From Elusimicrobiales bacterium (GTDB lineage Bacteria > Elusimicrobiota > Elusimicrobia > Elusimicrobiales > UBA9959), in contig JAQTZB010000007.1 of NCBI GenBank assembly GCA_028688015.1, positions 124,001 to 188,000 of the forward strand: a stretch of DNA of 64,000 nt, in the 5' to 3' direction. Below are positions 8,272 to 15,842 of this stretch, piece after piece; position 1 is the first letter of the stretch; each line of letters opens with the position of its first letter. The notes under the pieces are model-generated. The model searched no databases, was not told the DNA's origin, and saw nothing but the letters and a program-made list of their open reading frames with translations. A program made the position numbers and the translations under genes.

Positions 8272-9077
8272 TCGCTCCTCCCGGGCAGCCTCGCGGCCAG
8301 TTCGGCCCGGACCGCGGCGGCGAAGGACAGGCAGGCCGCGGCAACGAAGCGGGCAGGGCCAGCGGCGAGGTAATGGCGGCGGGCCAGCAGCAGCTCGCGC
8401 CGGAAACGCCGCCAACTGCCGGCGGAAGCGGCGCCGGGGTGGACGCGGTACAGGAACAGCGCGCGGTCGGAGGAGCAAACCACCTCTCCGGTCTGCGCCA
8501 GGCGCAGCCATAGGTCGCTGTCTTCTATGGCTACCAACTCACGCTCCTCGGAAAAGCCGCCGGCAGCCAGCAGCGCGCTCCTGCGCGCCAGCACTCCGGA
8601 GCAGGCGATAAAATGCTTCAGGTAAAGCCGTCCGAACACCCGGCCGGACACGCAGCCCGAGGGCCGCGGATAAATGGCCTCGGACGCCGTATCGCCGGTC
8701 AAAGTCTTGAACCTGGAATACGCCAGCACCGCGCCAGGCGCGGCGCGCAGGGCCTCCAGCTGGCGCTCAAGTTTCTCGGGCTGCCAGATATCGTCGGAAT
8801 CCACGAAAGCGGCATATTCCCCGGCCGCGTTCTTCAGGCCCAGGTTGCGCGAGGCCGCTATGATGCCGCCATTCGCTATTTTCAGAACGCGCAGCCTGGG
8901 ATCCTTTATGGCGGCCAAAACCTCGTCGGTGCCGTCGGCAGACTGGTTATCCACCACTATCAGTTCCAGGTCCCCGGCGGTCTGCTCCAGCACGGATTCC
9001 ACCGCCCGCCCGATGTAGCGGGCGTGGTTGTAGGAAGGCATTATTACCGAGACCAGCGGGGCTTTCTGTTGCGTCAT
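8268..9077 (-). CDS. Family 2 glycosyltransferase
   Basis: A 269-residue GT-A enzyme. The N-terminus VSVIMPSYNHARYIGRAVES, the nucleotide-binding aspartate in VVDNQSADGTDE and the metal-binding DSDD motif (AAFVDSDDIWQPEK, near residue 95) are all present. This is a typical GT2 that moves one sugar from a nucleotide donor to a lipid-linked acceptor on the cytoplasmic side. A C-terminal amphipathic/hydrophobic stretch (ARFVAAACLSFAAAV) may bind the membrane. The gene is joined to both neighbours by 4 nt overlaps (ATGA with the SDR gene before it, GTGA with the membrane protein after it), so it belongs to the same operon. Donor and acceptor cannot be read from sequence. Confidence 0.9.
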   Translation of the reverse strand: MTQQKAPLVSVIMPSYNHARYIGRAVESVLEQTAGDLELIVVDNQSADGTDEVLAAIKDPRLRVLKIANGGIIAASRNLGLKNAAGEYAAFVDSDDIWQPEKLERQLEALRAAPGAVLAYSRFKTLTGDTASEAIYPRPSGCVSGRVFGRLYLKHFIACSGVLARRSALLAAGGFSEERELVAIEDSDLWLRLAQTGEVVCSSDRALFLYRVHPGAASAGSWRRFRRELLLARRHYLAAGPARFVAAACLSFAAAVRAELAARLPGRSE

Positions 9078-10030
9078 CTAAATTGTTCGCAGAGGGTCAG
9101 CGTCTTCTCTATCTCGGCGTCCATGCTGCCTGCCGGAGTAAACCCGGCCGCTTTAAGTTTGTCGATTACATAGTTCACGGGCTTGGGCTGCGCCGCGCCT
9201 GTCGCGGCCGGGCCCGTAGTAATCGCGCCCGGTTTTCTGCCGTATTTGGCTTCGTAGACCTTTTCCACCCGGCGCGCGGCGTCCAGGATGGACAGGGAAG
9301 TCCCGCTGCCCAGGTTATACAGTCCATCCCCCCACTCCTCCGGGATGTCGAAGAGGAAATAGCGCACGGCCTCGGCCGCGTCGGAGAGGGTTATGAAATC
9401 CCGGTGTTGCGTGCCGGCGGACTTCAGCGTTATGGCGCCCGCCGTCTGCAGCTGGCGGCACAGGTCGTTGAACACCAGCGTCCAGGCGTTGACGTCCTTG
9501 TCCATAGGGCAGCCGAAACTGTTGGACATGCGGAAGATCAGCGTCTTCATGCCTTTATAGGCCCGGAAGTAGCTGACCCAATCCTCGGCGGCGCGGTGCG
9601 TGGTGCCGTATGGATGCGCGGGCATGGCCGGTGTGGCTTCGCTGATCGTGTCCCCGGCGGCGGGGCCGTAGACATGGAAGGTCGAAAAATAAATGCAGCG
9701 CTGCGTACCGGCGGCGGCCGCCGCTTCCAGGACATTGTAAGTCCCCTTGGTGTTAACCTCGGCCGCCAGCTCCGGGTCCCTGGCGCACTGCGCGTCGTTG
9801 AGCGCGGCCAGGTGGATGACCGCGTCGGCCTTGGTTTCGGCGAAAGCCGCCGCCAGCGAGCGTTTGTCCAGCACGTCTATCGGCAGGACCTTGAACTTTT
9901 CCGCCCAGGCGGGCAGGGCGCCTTTCACCGGCAGGTCGGCCAGCAGCACGCGGCAGTCCGGCTGGCGGCCCAGCCGCTCGGCCAGCCGCCCGCCCACGTA
10001 CCCCAGCCCGCCGGTAATCAGGACGTTCAT
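9074..10030 (-). CDS. NAD-dependent epimerase/dehydratase (extended SDR)
   Basis: The true start is the ATG of MNVLITGGLGYVGGRL. The track ORF extends into the frame shadow of the cupin gene. The 318-residue protein has the Rossmann motif GGLGYVGG, an active-site serine/threonine in YFSTFHVYG and the catalytic tyrosine in HPYGTTHRAAEDW. In this motif the usual YxxxK lysine is a histidine. FRMSNSFG and YNLGSG are as in other sugar-nucleotide SDRs. It overlaps the stop of the RmlC-like cupin gene as ATGA and the GT2 gene as ATGA. Its pairing with that cupin suggests a two-step conversion, 3,5-epimerisation then reduction or epimerisation, on a 4-keto nucleotide sugar. The exact product is unknown. 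Confidence 0.82.
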   Translation of the reverse strand: MNVLITGGLGYVGGRLAERLGRQPDCRVLLADLPVKGALPAWAEKFKVLPIDVLDKRSLAAAFAETKADAVIHLAALNDAQCARDPELAAEVNTKGTYNVLEAAAAAGTQRCIYFSTFHVYGPAAGDTISEATPAMPAHPYGTTHRAAEDWVSYFRAYKGMKTLIFRMSNSFGCPMDKDVNAWTLVFNDLCRQLQTAGAITLKSAGTQHRDFITLSDAAEAVRYFLFDIPEEWGDGLYNLGSGTSLSILDAARRVEKVYEAKYGRKPGAITTGPAATGAAQPKPVNYVIDKLKAAGFTPAGSMDAEIEKTLTLCEQFR

Positions 10031-10476
10031 TTGTGTTTGAGCGCCCAGTCGTAGGGGATCTTCTTGTCGAAAGGGTCCAACCGGTCTATCTCGCCGGGAG
10101 AATGCGGTACGGAAGAGCAGTTGGCCACTATCGCGGTCTCCGTGCCCATGCCCTTGAAGCCGTTCCACACCATGGGCGGGATCTTTACCAGCGCGTAGTT
10201 CTCGGCGCCCAGGAAGATCTCCTGCAGCTCGCCCTTGGTCTTGGAGCCGGGCCGGTCGTCGTAGAGCACCAGCTTTATCATGCCGCTGACCACGGCGTAG
10301 TTCAGCGTCATCTCCTTGTGGATGTGCCAGCCCTTGATGGCGCCGGGGTACACGGTGGAGAAATAGATCTCGCCGAACTTCTCGAACTCCGGCGAGTCGC
10401 AGCGCAGCATGTGCATTATCGTGCCGCGCTCGTCGGGGATCTTCTTCAGGGGTATTATCTTGACTCCGTCTATCAT
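10027..10476 (-). CDS. dTDP-4-dehydrorhamnose 3,5-epimerase-related cupin
   Basis: A 149-residue cupin related to RmlC but of the short group: PDERGTIMHML at the N-terminus, GWHIHKEMTLNYAVVSG carrying the conserved histidines, IPPMVWNGFKG, and HSPGEIDRLDPF near the C-terminus. RmlC enzymes epimerise C3 and/or C5 of 4-keto-6-deoxy nucleotide sugars. This shorter group is common in O-antigen loci, and the nucleotide carrier is often not TDP. The gene is followed with a 4 nt overlap by the SDR, its probable partner enzyme. The start ATG lies 14 nt after the stop of the GT4 gene, with GGAGG about 5 nt upstream. Confidence 0.84.
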   Translation of the reverse strand: MIDGVKIIPLKKIPDERGTIMHMLRCDSPEFEKFGEIYFSTVYPGAIKGWHIHKEMTLNYAVVSGMIKLVLYDDRPGSKTKGELQEIFLGAENYALVKIPPMVWNGFKGMGTETAIVANCSSVPHSPGEIDRLDPFDKKIPYDWALKHK

Positions 10477-10490
10477 GGTTCCTCCGTTGT

Positions 10491-11726
10491 CTAGGCGGCC
10501 AGCAGGCCGCGGTACAGTTCTCTGTAGCGCTCCGCCGCCCGGCCGCAGGTAAATTCAGCTTCGAAGCGCGCTTTGCCGGCCAGGCCCAGTGCCTCTCGGC
10601 GCCCGGGGTTCGCGGCCAGGTCCGCAATAGCCGCGCCCAGGGCCTCCGCGTCGCCTGGCGGCACCAGCAGCCCGGTGCTACCGTCCTCTATCTGTTCCGG
10701 CACGCCGGCCACGCGCGTGCCTATCACCGGCTTGCCCAGGCTCATGGCCTCCAGCACTACGTTCGGGAAATCTTCCATCCCGGTCGAGGACAGCGCAAAA
10801 ATATCGAAGGCATTCATCAGGTCGAAAATATTCTCCTGCCTGCCCAGGAATTTCACCTCGCCGCCGACGCCCAGCCCGGCGGCCAGTTCTTCCAGGGCGG
10901 CGCGCTCCGGGCCCAGGCCTTCTATCAGCAAAGCCAGTTTTACTCCCGGCAGCCGCGCCCTGGCGGCGGCCAGCGCCTCTACCAGGTAGCGGTGGCCTTT
11001 GCGCGGGTCCAGCAGGGCCACGTTCCCTATCACCACCGCGCCGGCCGGCACGCCCAGCCGCTCGCGCACCGCGGCGGGGGCGTCCTTCAGCGCCCGCGGC
11101 GCTACGCCGTTGGGCATACTCCGGGCCTTTCCCGGCGGCAGCTGCAGGGTCGCCGCGAGTTTCTCACCTGCGTAGGCGGAGCCGGTGACAAAGACCGAGA
11201 CCCGGACGGCCACCGCTCTGTCCAGCGGCCGCTCCAGCCGGCGCGACAGGCGGTCGTAAGGCACGGCGATATTGTTCACCACGAACACCACCGCCCTGGC
11301 CCCTGCCAGTCTCGCCGCGAACACGGCCGTCAGGCAGGAATACGCTCCGGGGTAGCCGCCGTCGTTGATATGCACTATGTCCGGCCTGAAGCGCCTGAAT
11401 TTAAAGAACAGCACCGGCAGCGCCAGCAGCGCGAAAAAATATTTAAGAGCGGTCACCAGGCCCAGCGCCCGCATGACCTTGCCCAGTGGGCCTAGGGCCG
11501 CCGCAAGGTCGTCGGCGAAAAAGACAAGCGCCGGCTCCCGCTGCACGCCGCCTTCCAGCCGCGCGGCCGCCCCTTCCTCGTATTTGCGGCAGCCCCTGTA
11601 AACCAGCAGCGTCTCAAAATCCCGCTTTATCTCCGCGCTGTTGAGCAGCCCCGCCACCATGTTCTCGCACCCGGCGAAAAAAGGGCAGTCGGTATAAAAG
11701 AGCAGGCGGGGCTTAGTTTCCGGCAT
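10491..11726 (-). CDS. Family 4 glycosyltransferase (GT-B)
   Basis: A 411-residue protein with two Rossmann-like halves. The N-terminal half contains an amphipathic/hydrophobic segment (LKYFFALLALPVLFFKF) that probably binds the membrane, and PDIVHINDGGYPG. The C-terminal half has VIGNVALLDPRKGHRYLVEAL and the GT4 donor motif FALSSTGMEDFPNVVLEAMSLGKPVIGT. It should add a sugar with retention of anomeric configuration to a lipid-linked oligosaccharide in the cytoplasm. The start overlaps the upstream SDR gene by 14 nt. No feature identifies its donor or acceptor. Confidence 0.9.
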   Translation of the reverse strand: MPETKPRLLFYTDCPFFAGCENMVAGLLNSAEIKRDFETLLVYRGCRKYEEGAAARLEGGVQREPALVFFADDLAAALGPLGKVMRALGLVTALKYFFALLALPVLFFKFRRFRPDIVHINDGGYPGAYSCLTAVFAARLAGARAVVFVVNNIAVPYDRLSRRLERPLDRAVAVRVSVFVTGSAYAGEKLAATLQLPPGKARSMPNGVAPRALKDAPAAVRERLGVPAGAVVIGNVALLDPRKGHRYLVEALAAARARLPGVKLALLIEGLGPERAALEELAAGLGVGGEVKFLGRQENIFDLMNAFDIFALSSTGMEDFPNVVLEAMSLGKPVIGTRVAGVPEQIEDGSTGLLVPPGDAEALGAAIADLAANPGRREALGLAGKARFEAEFTCGRAAERYRELYRGLLAA

Positions 11727-12633
11727 TCTTGTAGCTCGCCGCCGTCAGTTTAAGGCCTTCGGCCAGGCCGGTGCGCGGCCGCCAGCCTAAAAGTTTTTTA
11801 GCCCGCGCCGTAGACGCGTAGTATTTCATTATCTCCGCGGGCCGGTAAGGCTTCGCGCCTATCTCCAGCAGCGGCGCCCCGCCCAGCAGACGCGCAGCCA
11901 GCCGGGCCATGTCCTTTATCTTCACCGGCCGGCCGGAGCCTATGTTGACGACCTGCCCGGCGGCGGCTTTAGCCAGTCCGGCCCGCAGGTACGCCTCTAC
12001 CAGGTCGTCGACAAAAACAAAATCCCGCGTCTGCCCGCCGGGCGTCATCCTGAACTGGCGGCCCTCCAGCAGGGACCTCAGCAGCTCCGGCAGGAACATC
12101 GTCGGCGGCTGGCCCGGCCCGTAGGCCAGCGTCGGGCGCAGCACCGTCACCGGCACCCCGTGCGCCCGGTGGTAGAACAGCGCCAGCTGCGTGGCGCAGG
12201 CCTTGGAAAAAGAATAAGGACTAACCGGGTCTTCAGTCTGCGCCTCGCGGTAAGGCGCCGGGCCGCGCCCGTATTCCTCCGCCGTGCCGGAAAACACGAC
12301 GGCGCGGCAGCCGCGCTCCTTCAGCGCCTCCAGCAGGTTGCGGGCGCCCTGCAGGTTGGTCTCCAGCATTCGCCCCAGCAGGGCCGGGGACGGGTCGCGG
12401 TCGGTTAGGGCCGCCAGGTGGAAAATTATTTCAGGCTTCGTTTTGGCGACGGCGGCCTTAACCGCCCTCTCGTCGGACAGGTCGCATTTCAGCGCGCCCG
12501 CGCCTCCCGCCCTGGCGTCGAGGCAAAAAACCTTCGCCCCCTTCTCCCGCAGGGCGGCGCACAGGCGCGCGCCTATGAAGCCGGCCCCGCCGGTCACCAG
12601 CACGCGCGCGCCGCGGTAGGAGGAAAACTTCAT
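11713..12633 (-). CDS. NAD-dependent epimerase/dehydratase (extended SDR)
   Basis: A 306-residue SDR with [12 protein letters not shown] at the N-terminus, FSGTAEEYG around the active-site Ser/Thr, the catalytic YSFSK, RPTLAYGPGQ, and a C-terminal substrate-binding region (VVNIGSGRPVKIKDMA). It acts on a nucleotide-linked hexose as a 4-epimerase, 4-reductase or 4,6-dehydratase; the sequence resembles the GDP-4-keto-6-deoxy-mannose reductase and GalE-like groups but does not settle which. It follows the small methyltransferase gene with a 4 nt overlap. Three SDR genes lie within this 6 kb, which suggests a multi-step conversion starting from the LegB-like dehydratase and the nucleotidyltransferase upstream. 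Confidence 0.83.
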   Translation of the reverse strand: MKFSSYRGARVLVTGGAGFIGARLCAALREKGAKVFCLDARAGGAGALKCDLSDERAVKAAVAKTKPEIIFHLAALTDRDPSPALLGRMLETNLQGARNLLEALKERGCRAVVFSGTAEEYGRGPAPYREAQTEDPVSPYSFSKACATQLALFYHRAHGVPVTVLRPTLAYGPGQPPTMFLPELLRSLLEGRQFRMTPGGQTRDFVFVDDLVEAYLRAGLAKAAAGQVVNIGSGRPVKIKDMARLAARLLGGAPLLEIGAKPYRPAEIMKYYASTARAKKLLGWRPRTGLAEGLKLTAASYKNAGN

Positions 12634-13169
12634 TTACCGTCCTTCACGGTCTCGAGGTAGAAGGTCAGCGTGTTCAGCGGCAGCAGCGCAGACAGGCGCG
12701 TTTCGTAAAACACCGGCTTCCAGTTTGCCAGCTTGGCGGCCAGGCGCTCCAGCAAGGTGCCGGGGTAGTCCTCGTCGAAGACCGCCCTCTTAACGCGGAA
12801 GCGCGCCCGGGAGTACTTGTAGAACTTGCTGAAGTCGCTGCCCGGGTCGAAATAGTCGAAGCTGCGGCAGGTGAAGAAATGCCGGTGCGTCGGGTCTATG
12901 AAGGCGTAGACGCTGCGGAAGAACGGCACTATGATCTTCAGCTCGGCGCCCGGCGCCGTGATGCGGTGCAGCTCTTCCATGACCTTCAGCAGGTCGTCGA
13001 GGTGCTCCACCACGTTGTCGGCCTTCACCGCCGTGAACTCGCCGTCCTTGAAAGGGTACGGGAACTTATTAAGGTCGTGCACGACGTCGGCGTCGGTGTC
13101 GGGCGAGATGTCCACGCCTACCGAGCCCGGCAATTTGCGCTTACCGCAGCCGAAATCGAGTGTTTTCAT
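12630..13169 (-). CDS. Class I SAM-dependent methyltransferase
   Basis: A 179-residue protein opening MKTLDFGCGKRKLPGSVGVD, a clear SAM-binding motif I, followed by VKADNVVEHLDDLLKVMEEL and APGAELKIIVPF, as in methyltransferase_11-type proteins. HRHFFTCRSFDYFDPGSDF lies in the substrate region. It is compact, with no membrane segment, and should methylate a sugar (O- or C-methylation) in the cytoplasm or act on the glycan end. It overlaps the next SDR gene by 4 nt and is separated from the preceding SDR gene by only 2 nt. Sugar and position of methylation are unknown. Confidence 0.85.
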   Translation of the reverse strand: MKTLDFGCGKRKLPGSVGVDISPDTDADVVHDLNKFPYPFKDGEFTAVKADNVVEHLDDLLKVMEELHRITAPGAELKIIVPFFRSVYAFIDPTHRHFFTCRSFDYFDPGSDFSKFYKYSRARFRVKRAVFDEDYPGTLLERLAAKLANWKPVFYETRLSALLPLNTLTFYLETVKDGK

Positions 13170-13171
13170 AA

Positions 13172-14059
13172 TTATCGCCGCGCCTTCAGCGCGTTGAACT
13201 TCCGCGTATCCGCGTAAATCCTGTCCACGTCCAGCCGCCCGGCCTTGCCGGGCAGCGATTCTACTGCCGAGAAAGGCACGCCGGCCCCGGCCAGCAGGTT
13301 CCGCAGCAGCGTCCGCATGCGCACCGGCCGCCCGCTGCCCACATTGTAGACCTCTCCCGCCCGCCCGCGGGCCATCACGGTCTGCAGGGCCGCCGCGGCT
13401 TCGCCGGCCGGCAGGTAATCCCGCCAGGAATCCAGCCGCCCCACCGTGATCTTCTTCGTTTCCCCCCGCTTATAGGCGTCCAGCTGCCGCGCCACCCGGC
13501 CGGGGAACAGGGCCTCGCTCAGGCCGGGACCGGTCAGGTTGAAAACGCGGGCCACTACTATGTCCGCCCCGTAGACCCGGTGGACGAACTCGCACAGGCG
13601 CGTCTGCAGCGTCTTGGCGAAGCCGTAAAAGTTAACCGGCCGCAGCGGCGCCGTCTCCGGCACCGGGTTTTTGGCCGGGGCGCCGTATTCGGCGGCACTG
13701 CCCACCAGCAGCACGCGGCACTTCAGCCCCAGCTCGCGCACCGCGTCCAGAAGGTTCTTGGCCGGCAGGAAATTGCCGCGGTAATTTACGCCGTAATCCC
13801 CGGAGAAGACGCCGGCCAGGTGGTAGATCTCCGACGGCGCGGCCGCGGCGAGCAGCCGCTTCACCGCTTTCGGGTTTGTCAGGTCGCAGGCGCGGCACGG
13901 CAGGCCGTCCACCACGCCCGCGCGCAGGTCCGTAAGCACGGGGCTCCCCCCGCTGTCGCGCAGCAGCCCGGCCAGCGCCCGCCCCAAAAAACCGGCGGCG
14001 CCAGTCACCAGCACGCGCTTAAATGCCGATCTTTTTGCGGATCGTCTTGAAGTTCTCAT
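13172..14059 (-). CDS. NAD-dependent epimerase/dehydratase, GDP-4-keto-6-deoxy-mannose reductase-like
   Basis: A 295-residue SDR. After a basic N-terminal tail come VLVTGAAGFLGRALA, IYHLAGVFSGDYG, VGSAAEYGAP and the catalytic YGFAK, then VFNLTGPGL and YNVGSGRPVRMRTLL. The overall pattern is closest to the Rmd-like reductases that make GDP-D-rhamnose or GDP-6-deoxy-talose from the Gmd product. The start shown overlaps the upstream nucleotidyltransferase gene by 41 nt. A GTG 15 codons later, just after that stop, would remove the overlap but has no good ribosome-binding site. Two Gmd-like genes lie about 18 kb upstream and could supply its substrate. Confidence 0.78.
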   Translation of the reverse strand: MRTSRRSAKRSAFKRVLVTGAAGFLGRALAGLLRDSGGSPVLTDLRAGVVDGLPCRACDLTNPKAVKRLLAAAAPSEIYHLAGVFSGDYGVNYRGNFLPAKNLLDAVRELGLKCRVLLVGSAAEYGAPAKNPVPETAPLRPVNFYGFAKTLQTRLCEFVHRVYGADIVVARVFNLTGPGLSEALFPGRVARQLDAYKRGETKKITVGRLDSWRDYLPAGEAAAALQTVMARGRAGEVYNVGSGRPVRMRTLLRNLLAGAGVPFSAVESLPGKAGRLDVDRIYADTRKFNALKARR

Positions 14060-14726
14060 TGCAGTAATCGTAATCCTCGGGCCGGCCTATATCCAGCCAG
14101 AACCCCTTGAAGGGCCGCGCCTTGTAGCCCGCGCCGGCCTTGATGCCGTCGAGCATCAACTGGTCGAAGCCGTAGGGCTTGCCCTTCGGCAGCGCCCGCA
14201 CCACGGAGCGGTTCAGGCAGTAGATGCCCATGCTCACGTCGAAGGCCAGCTCCGGCTTCTCGGTAAACTCCACGATGCTGCCGGCCTTGTCGTATTTCAG
14301 CACGCCGAAATCTATCTTCGAAGTGCGGTTGAAAGTGGTCACGCTGACTTTATTGCCCGCACGCGCGTGCCAGTCGTAGAACTTGCGGTAATCCAGGTCG
14401 CACAGGATGTCGCCGTTCATCACCAGGAAGTTCTCCGGCAGGTCCTTAATGAGCGTCAGCGGTCCTATCGTGCCCAGCGGCTTGTCCTCGGTGGAATAGG
14501 TCAGCTTCACGCCCCACTTGCTGCCGTCGCCGAAGAAAGCCATCATCAGCTCGGCCAAGTGGTTCACCGTGATCGTGATATTCTTAAAGCCGGCGCGGGC
14601 CAGCTGGCGGATGACCACTTCCAGGATGCTCATCTCGTCGCCCACCGGCACCAGCGGCTTGGGGATCAGCGTCGTGTACGGCTTAAGCCGGGTGCCTTTG
14701 CCGCCGGCCAGTATTATCGCGCGCAT
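14019..14726 (-). CDS. Sugar-1-phosphate nucleotidyltransferase
   Basis: A 235-residue GT-A-like nucleotidyltransferase. The signature LAGGKGTRLKPYTTLIPKP binds the nucleotide and phosphate, FLVMNGDILCDL carries the metal-binding aspartate, and FWLDIGRPEDY closes the active site. It activates a sugar 1-phosphate with an NTP. This compact type is related to RfbA, to heptose guanylyltransferases and to nucleotidyltransferases found beside LegB-type dehydratases. It starts 8 nt after a LegB-like gene. That neighbour suggests the two act in sequence, activating a hexosamine or hexose 1-phosphate and then dehydrating it. The nucleotide specificity cannot be read from sequence. Confidence 0.88.
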   Translation of the reverse strand: MRAIILAGGKGTRLKPYTTLIPKPLVPVGDEMSILEVVIRQLARAGFKNITITVNHLAELMMAFFGDGSKWGVKLTYSTEDKPLGTIGPLTLIKDLPENFLVMNGDILCDLDYRKFYDWHARAGNKVSVTTFNRTSKIDFGVLKYDKAGSIVEFTEKPELAFDVSMGIYCLNRSVVRALPKGKPYGFDQLMLDGIKAGAGYKARPFKGFWLDIGRPEDYDYCNENFKTIRKKIGI

Positions 14727-14734
14727 GGTTTCTC

Positions 14735-15733
14735 CTAAAGGTTGTAGATGTCGCTCTTGTACCGCGCCAAGTTCTCAGGCCGGCGGAACCACGCCACGGT
14801 CTCGGCCATGCCCTGGTCGAAGGTATGTTCCGGCTTCCAGCCGGTCAGGCGCCGCAGTTTGCGGCTGTCGCCCAGCAGGCGCTCCACCTCGGACTTGGCC
14901 GGGCGCACGCGCTGCTTGTCCCCCGTCAGCTTTGCCGCCGGGTTGATCAGCGCTATCAGCTTCTTCACCACATTGCCGACGGAGATCTCCTTGCCGGTGG
15001 CTATGTTGATCTCCTGCCCCGCCGCCTTGTCGCATTTGGCTATAGCGGCGAAGCCCTTTGCGGTATCCTTCACGTAGACGAAGTCGCGCGTCGGGGCCAG
15101 CGAGCCCAGCTTCAGCTTCTTCTCGCCGCAGAGCAGCTGCGTTATGATCGTGGGGATTACCGCGCGGGCCGACTGCCGCGGGCCGAAGGTATTGAAGGGG
15201 CGCACTATCGTGACCGGCAGGTTGAAGCTGCGGTAGAAGGACTCGGCCAGGCGGTCGGCGCCTATCTTGGTGGCGCTGTAGGGCGACTGGCCCTGGAACG
15301 GGTGCTCCTCGTCTATGGGCACGTAGCGCGCGGTACCGTACACCTCCGACGTGGAGGTGACCAGCACCTTCTTCGTCTTCAGGTCACGCGCCGCCTGCAG
15401 GATGTTCAGCGTGCCCTTGATATTGGTATCCACGTAAGAGTCGGGCGAGTGGTAGGAGAATGGAATGGCTATCAGCGCGGCCAGGTGGAACACCACGTCG
15501 CACCCTTCCACAGCGCGGCGCACGCCGTTGGGGTCGCGAATGTCTCCGGCGAACACCTCCAGCCGGGCCCGGGTCTCTTTGGGCAGCGTATCCAGCCAGC
15601 CCCAGGAGTTGAAAGAGTTGTAATAGACGAAGGCCTTGACCTTGCAGCCTTCGGCCAGCAGTTCCTCTACTAGGTGGCTGCCGATGAAGCCGTCTGCGCC
15701 CGTCACCAGCACTTTTTTTCCGCGGAGGTTCAT
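14735..15733 (-). CDS. legB: LegB-like NAD-dependent 4,6-dehydratase
   Basis: A 332-residue extended SDR with VTGADGFIGSHLVEELL, AFVYYNSFNSWGWLDTL, IAIPFSYHSPDSYVDTNIKG, STSEVYGTARYVPI, YSATK and FGPRQSARAVIPTIITQLL. These strings are diagnostic of the LegB family, which removes water from a nucleotide-linked N-acetylglucosamine to give the 4-keto-6-deoxy product, the first step to legionaminic acid and related sugars. LegC, LegG and LegH relatives are not seen next to it, so it may serve another sugar here. It heads the leftmost operon: a 110 nt AT-rich gap with a GC-rich hairpin separates it from the gene before. Confidence 0.9.
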   Translation of the reverse strand: MNLRGKKVLVTGADGFIGSHLVEELLAEGCKVKAFVYYNSFNSWGWLDTLPKETRARLEVFAGDIRDPNGVRRAVEGCDVVFHLAALIAIPFSYHSPDSYVDTNIKGTLNILQAARDLKTKKVLVTSTSEVYGTARYVPIDEEHPFQGQSPYSATKIGADRLAESFYRSFNLPVTIVRPFNTFGPRQSARAVIPTIITQLLCGEKKLKLGSLAPTRDFVYVKDTAKGFAAIAKCDKAAGQEINIATGKEISVGNVVKKLIALINPAAKLTGDKQRVRPAKSEVERLLGDSRKLRRLTGWKPEHTFDQGMAETVAWFRRPENLARYKSDIYNL

Positions 15734-15769
15734 GTTGTCCCCTGTCCCAAAATATTACAAAACGACCCC

Positions 15770-15785
15770 GGCCGGTCGCCCGGCC
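15770..15785 (-). terminator. GC-rich hairpin in the gap before the LegB-like gene; terminator or leader structure
   Basis: Between the membrane-protein gene and the LegB-like gene lies a 6 bp perfect stem, GGCCGG/CCGGCC with a 4 nt loop, flanked on both sides by AT-rich DNA. An alternative fold (CGACC/GGTCG) is followed by TTTTGTAATATTTT on the minus strand, as an intrinsic terminator would be. It may end the operon to the right or sit in the leader of the operon to the left. Confidence 0.35.
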
Positions 15786-15842
15786 TTATAAATAACATAT
15801 ATTTTATCAAATAATGGCAGAACTGCGGGACAAGAGGAGCAG

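Noticed and set aside
15801-15820. Possible -35 TTGATA before the LegB-like gene
   Set aside because: No -10 element lies at an acceptable distance; the best TATAAG is only 14 nt away. The region is AT-rich but I cannot define a promoter.
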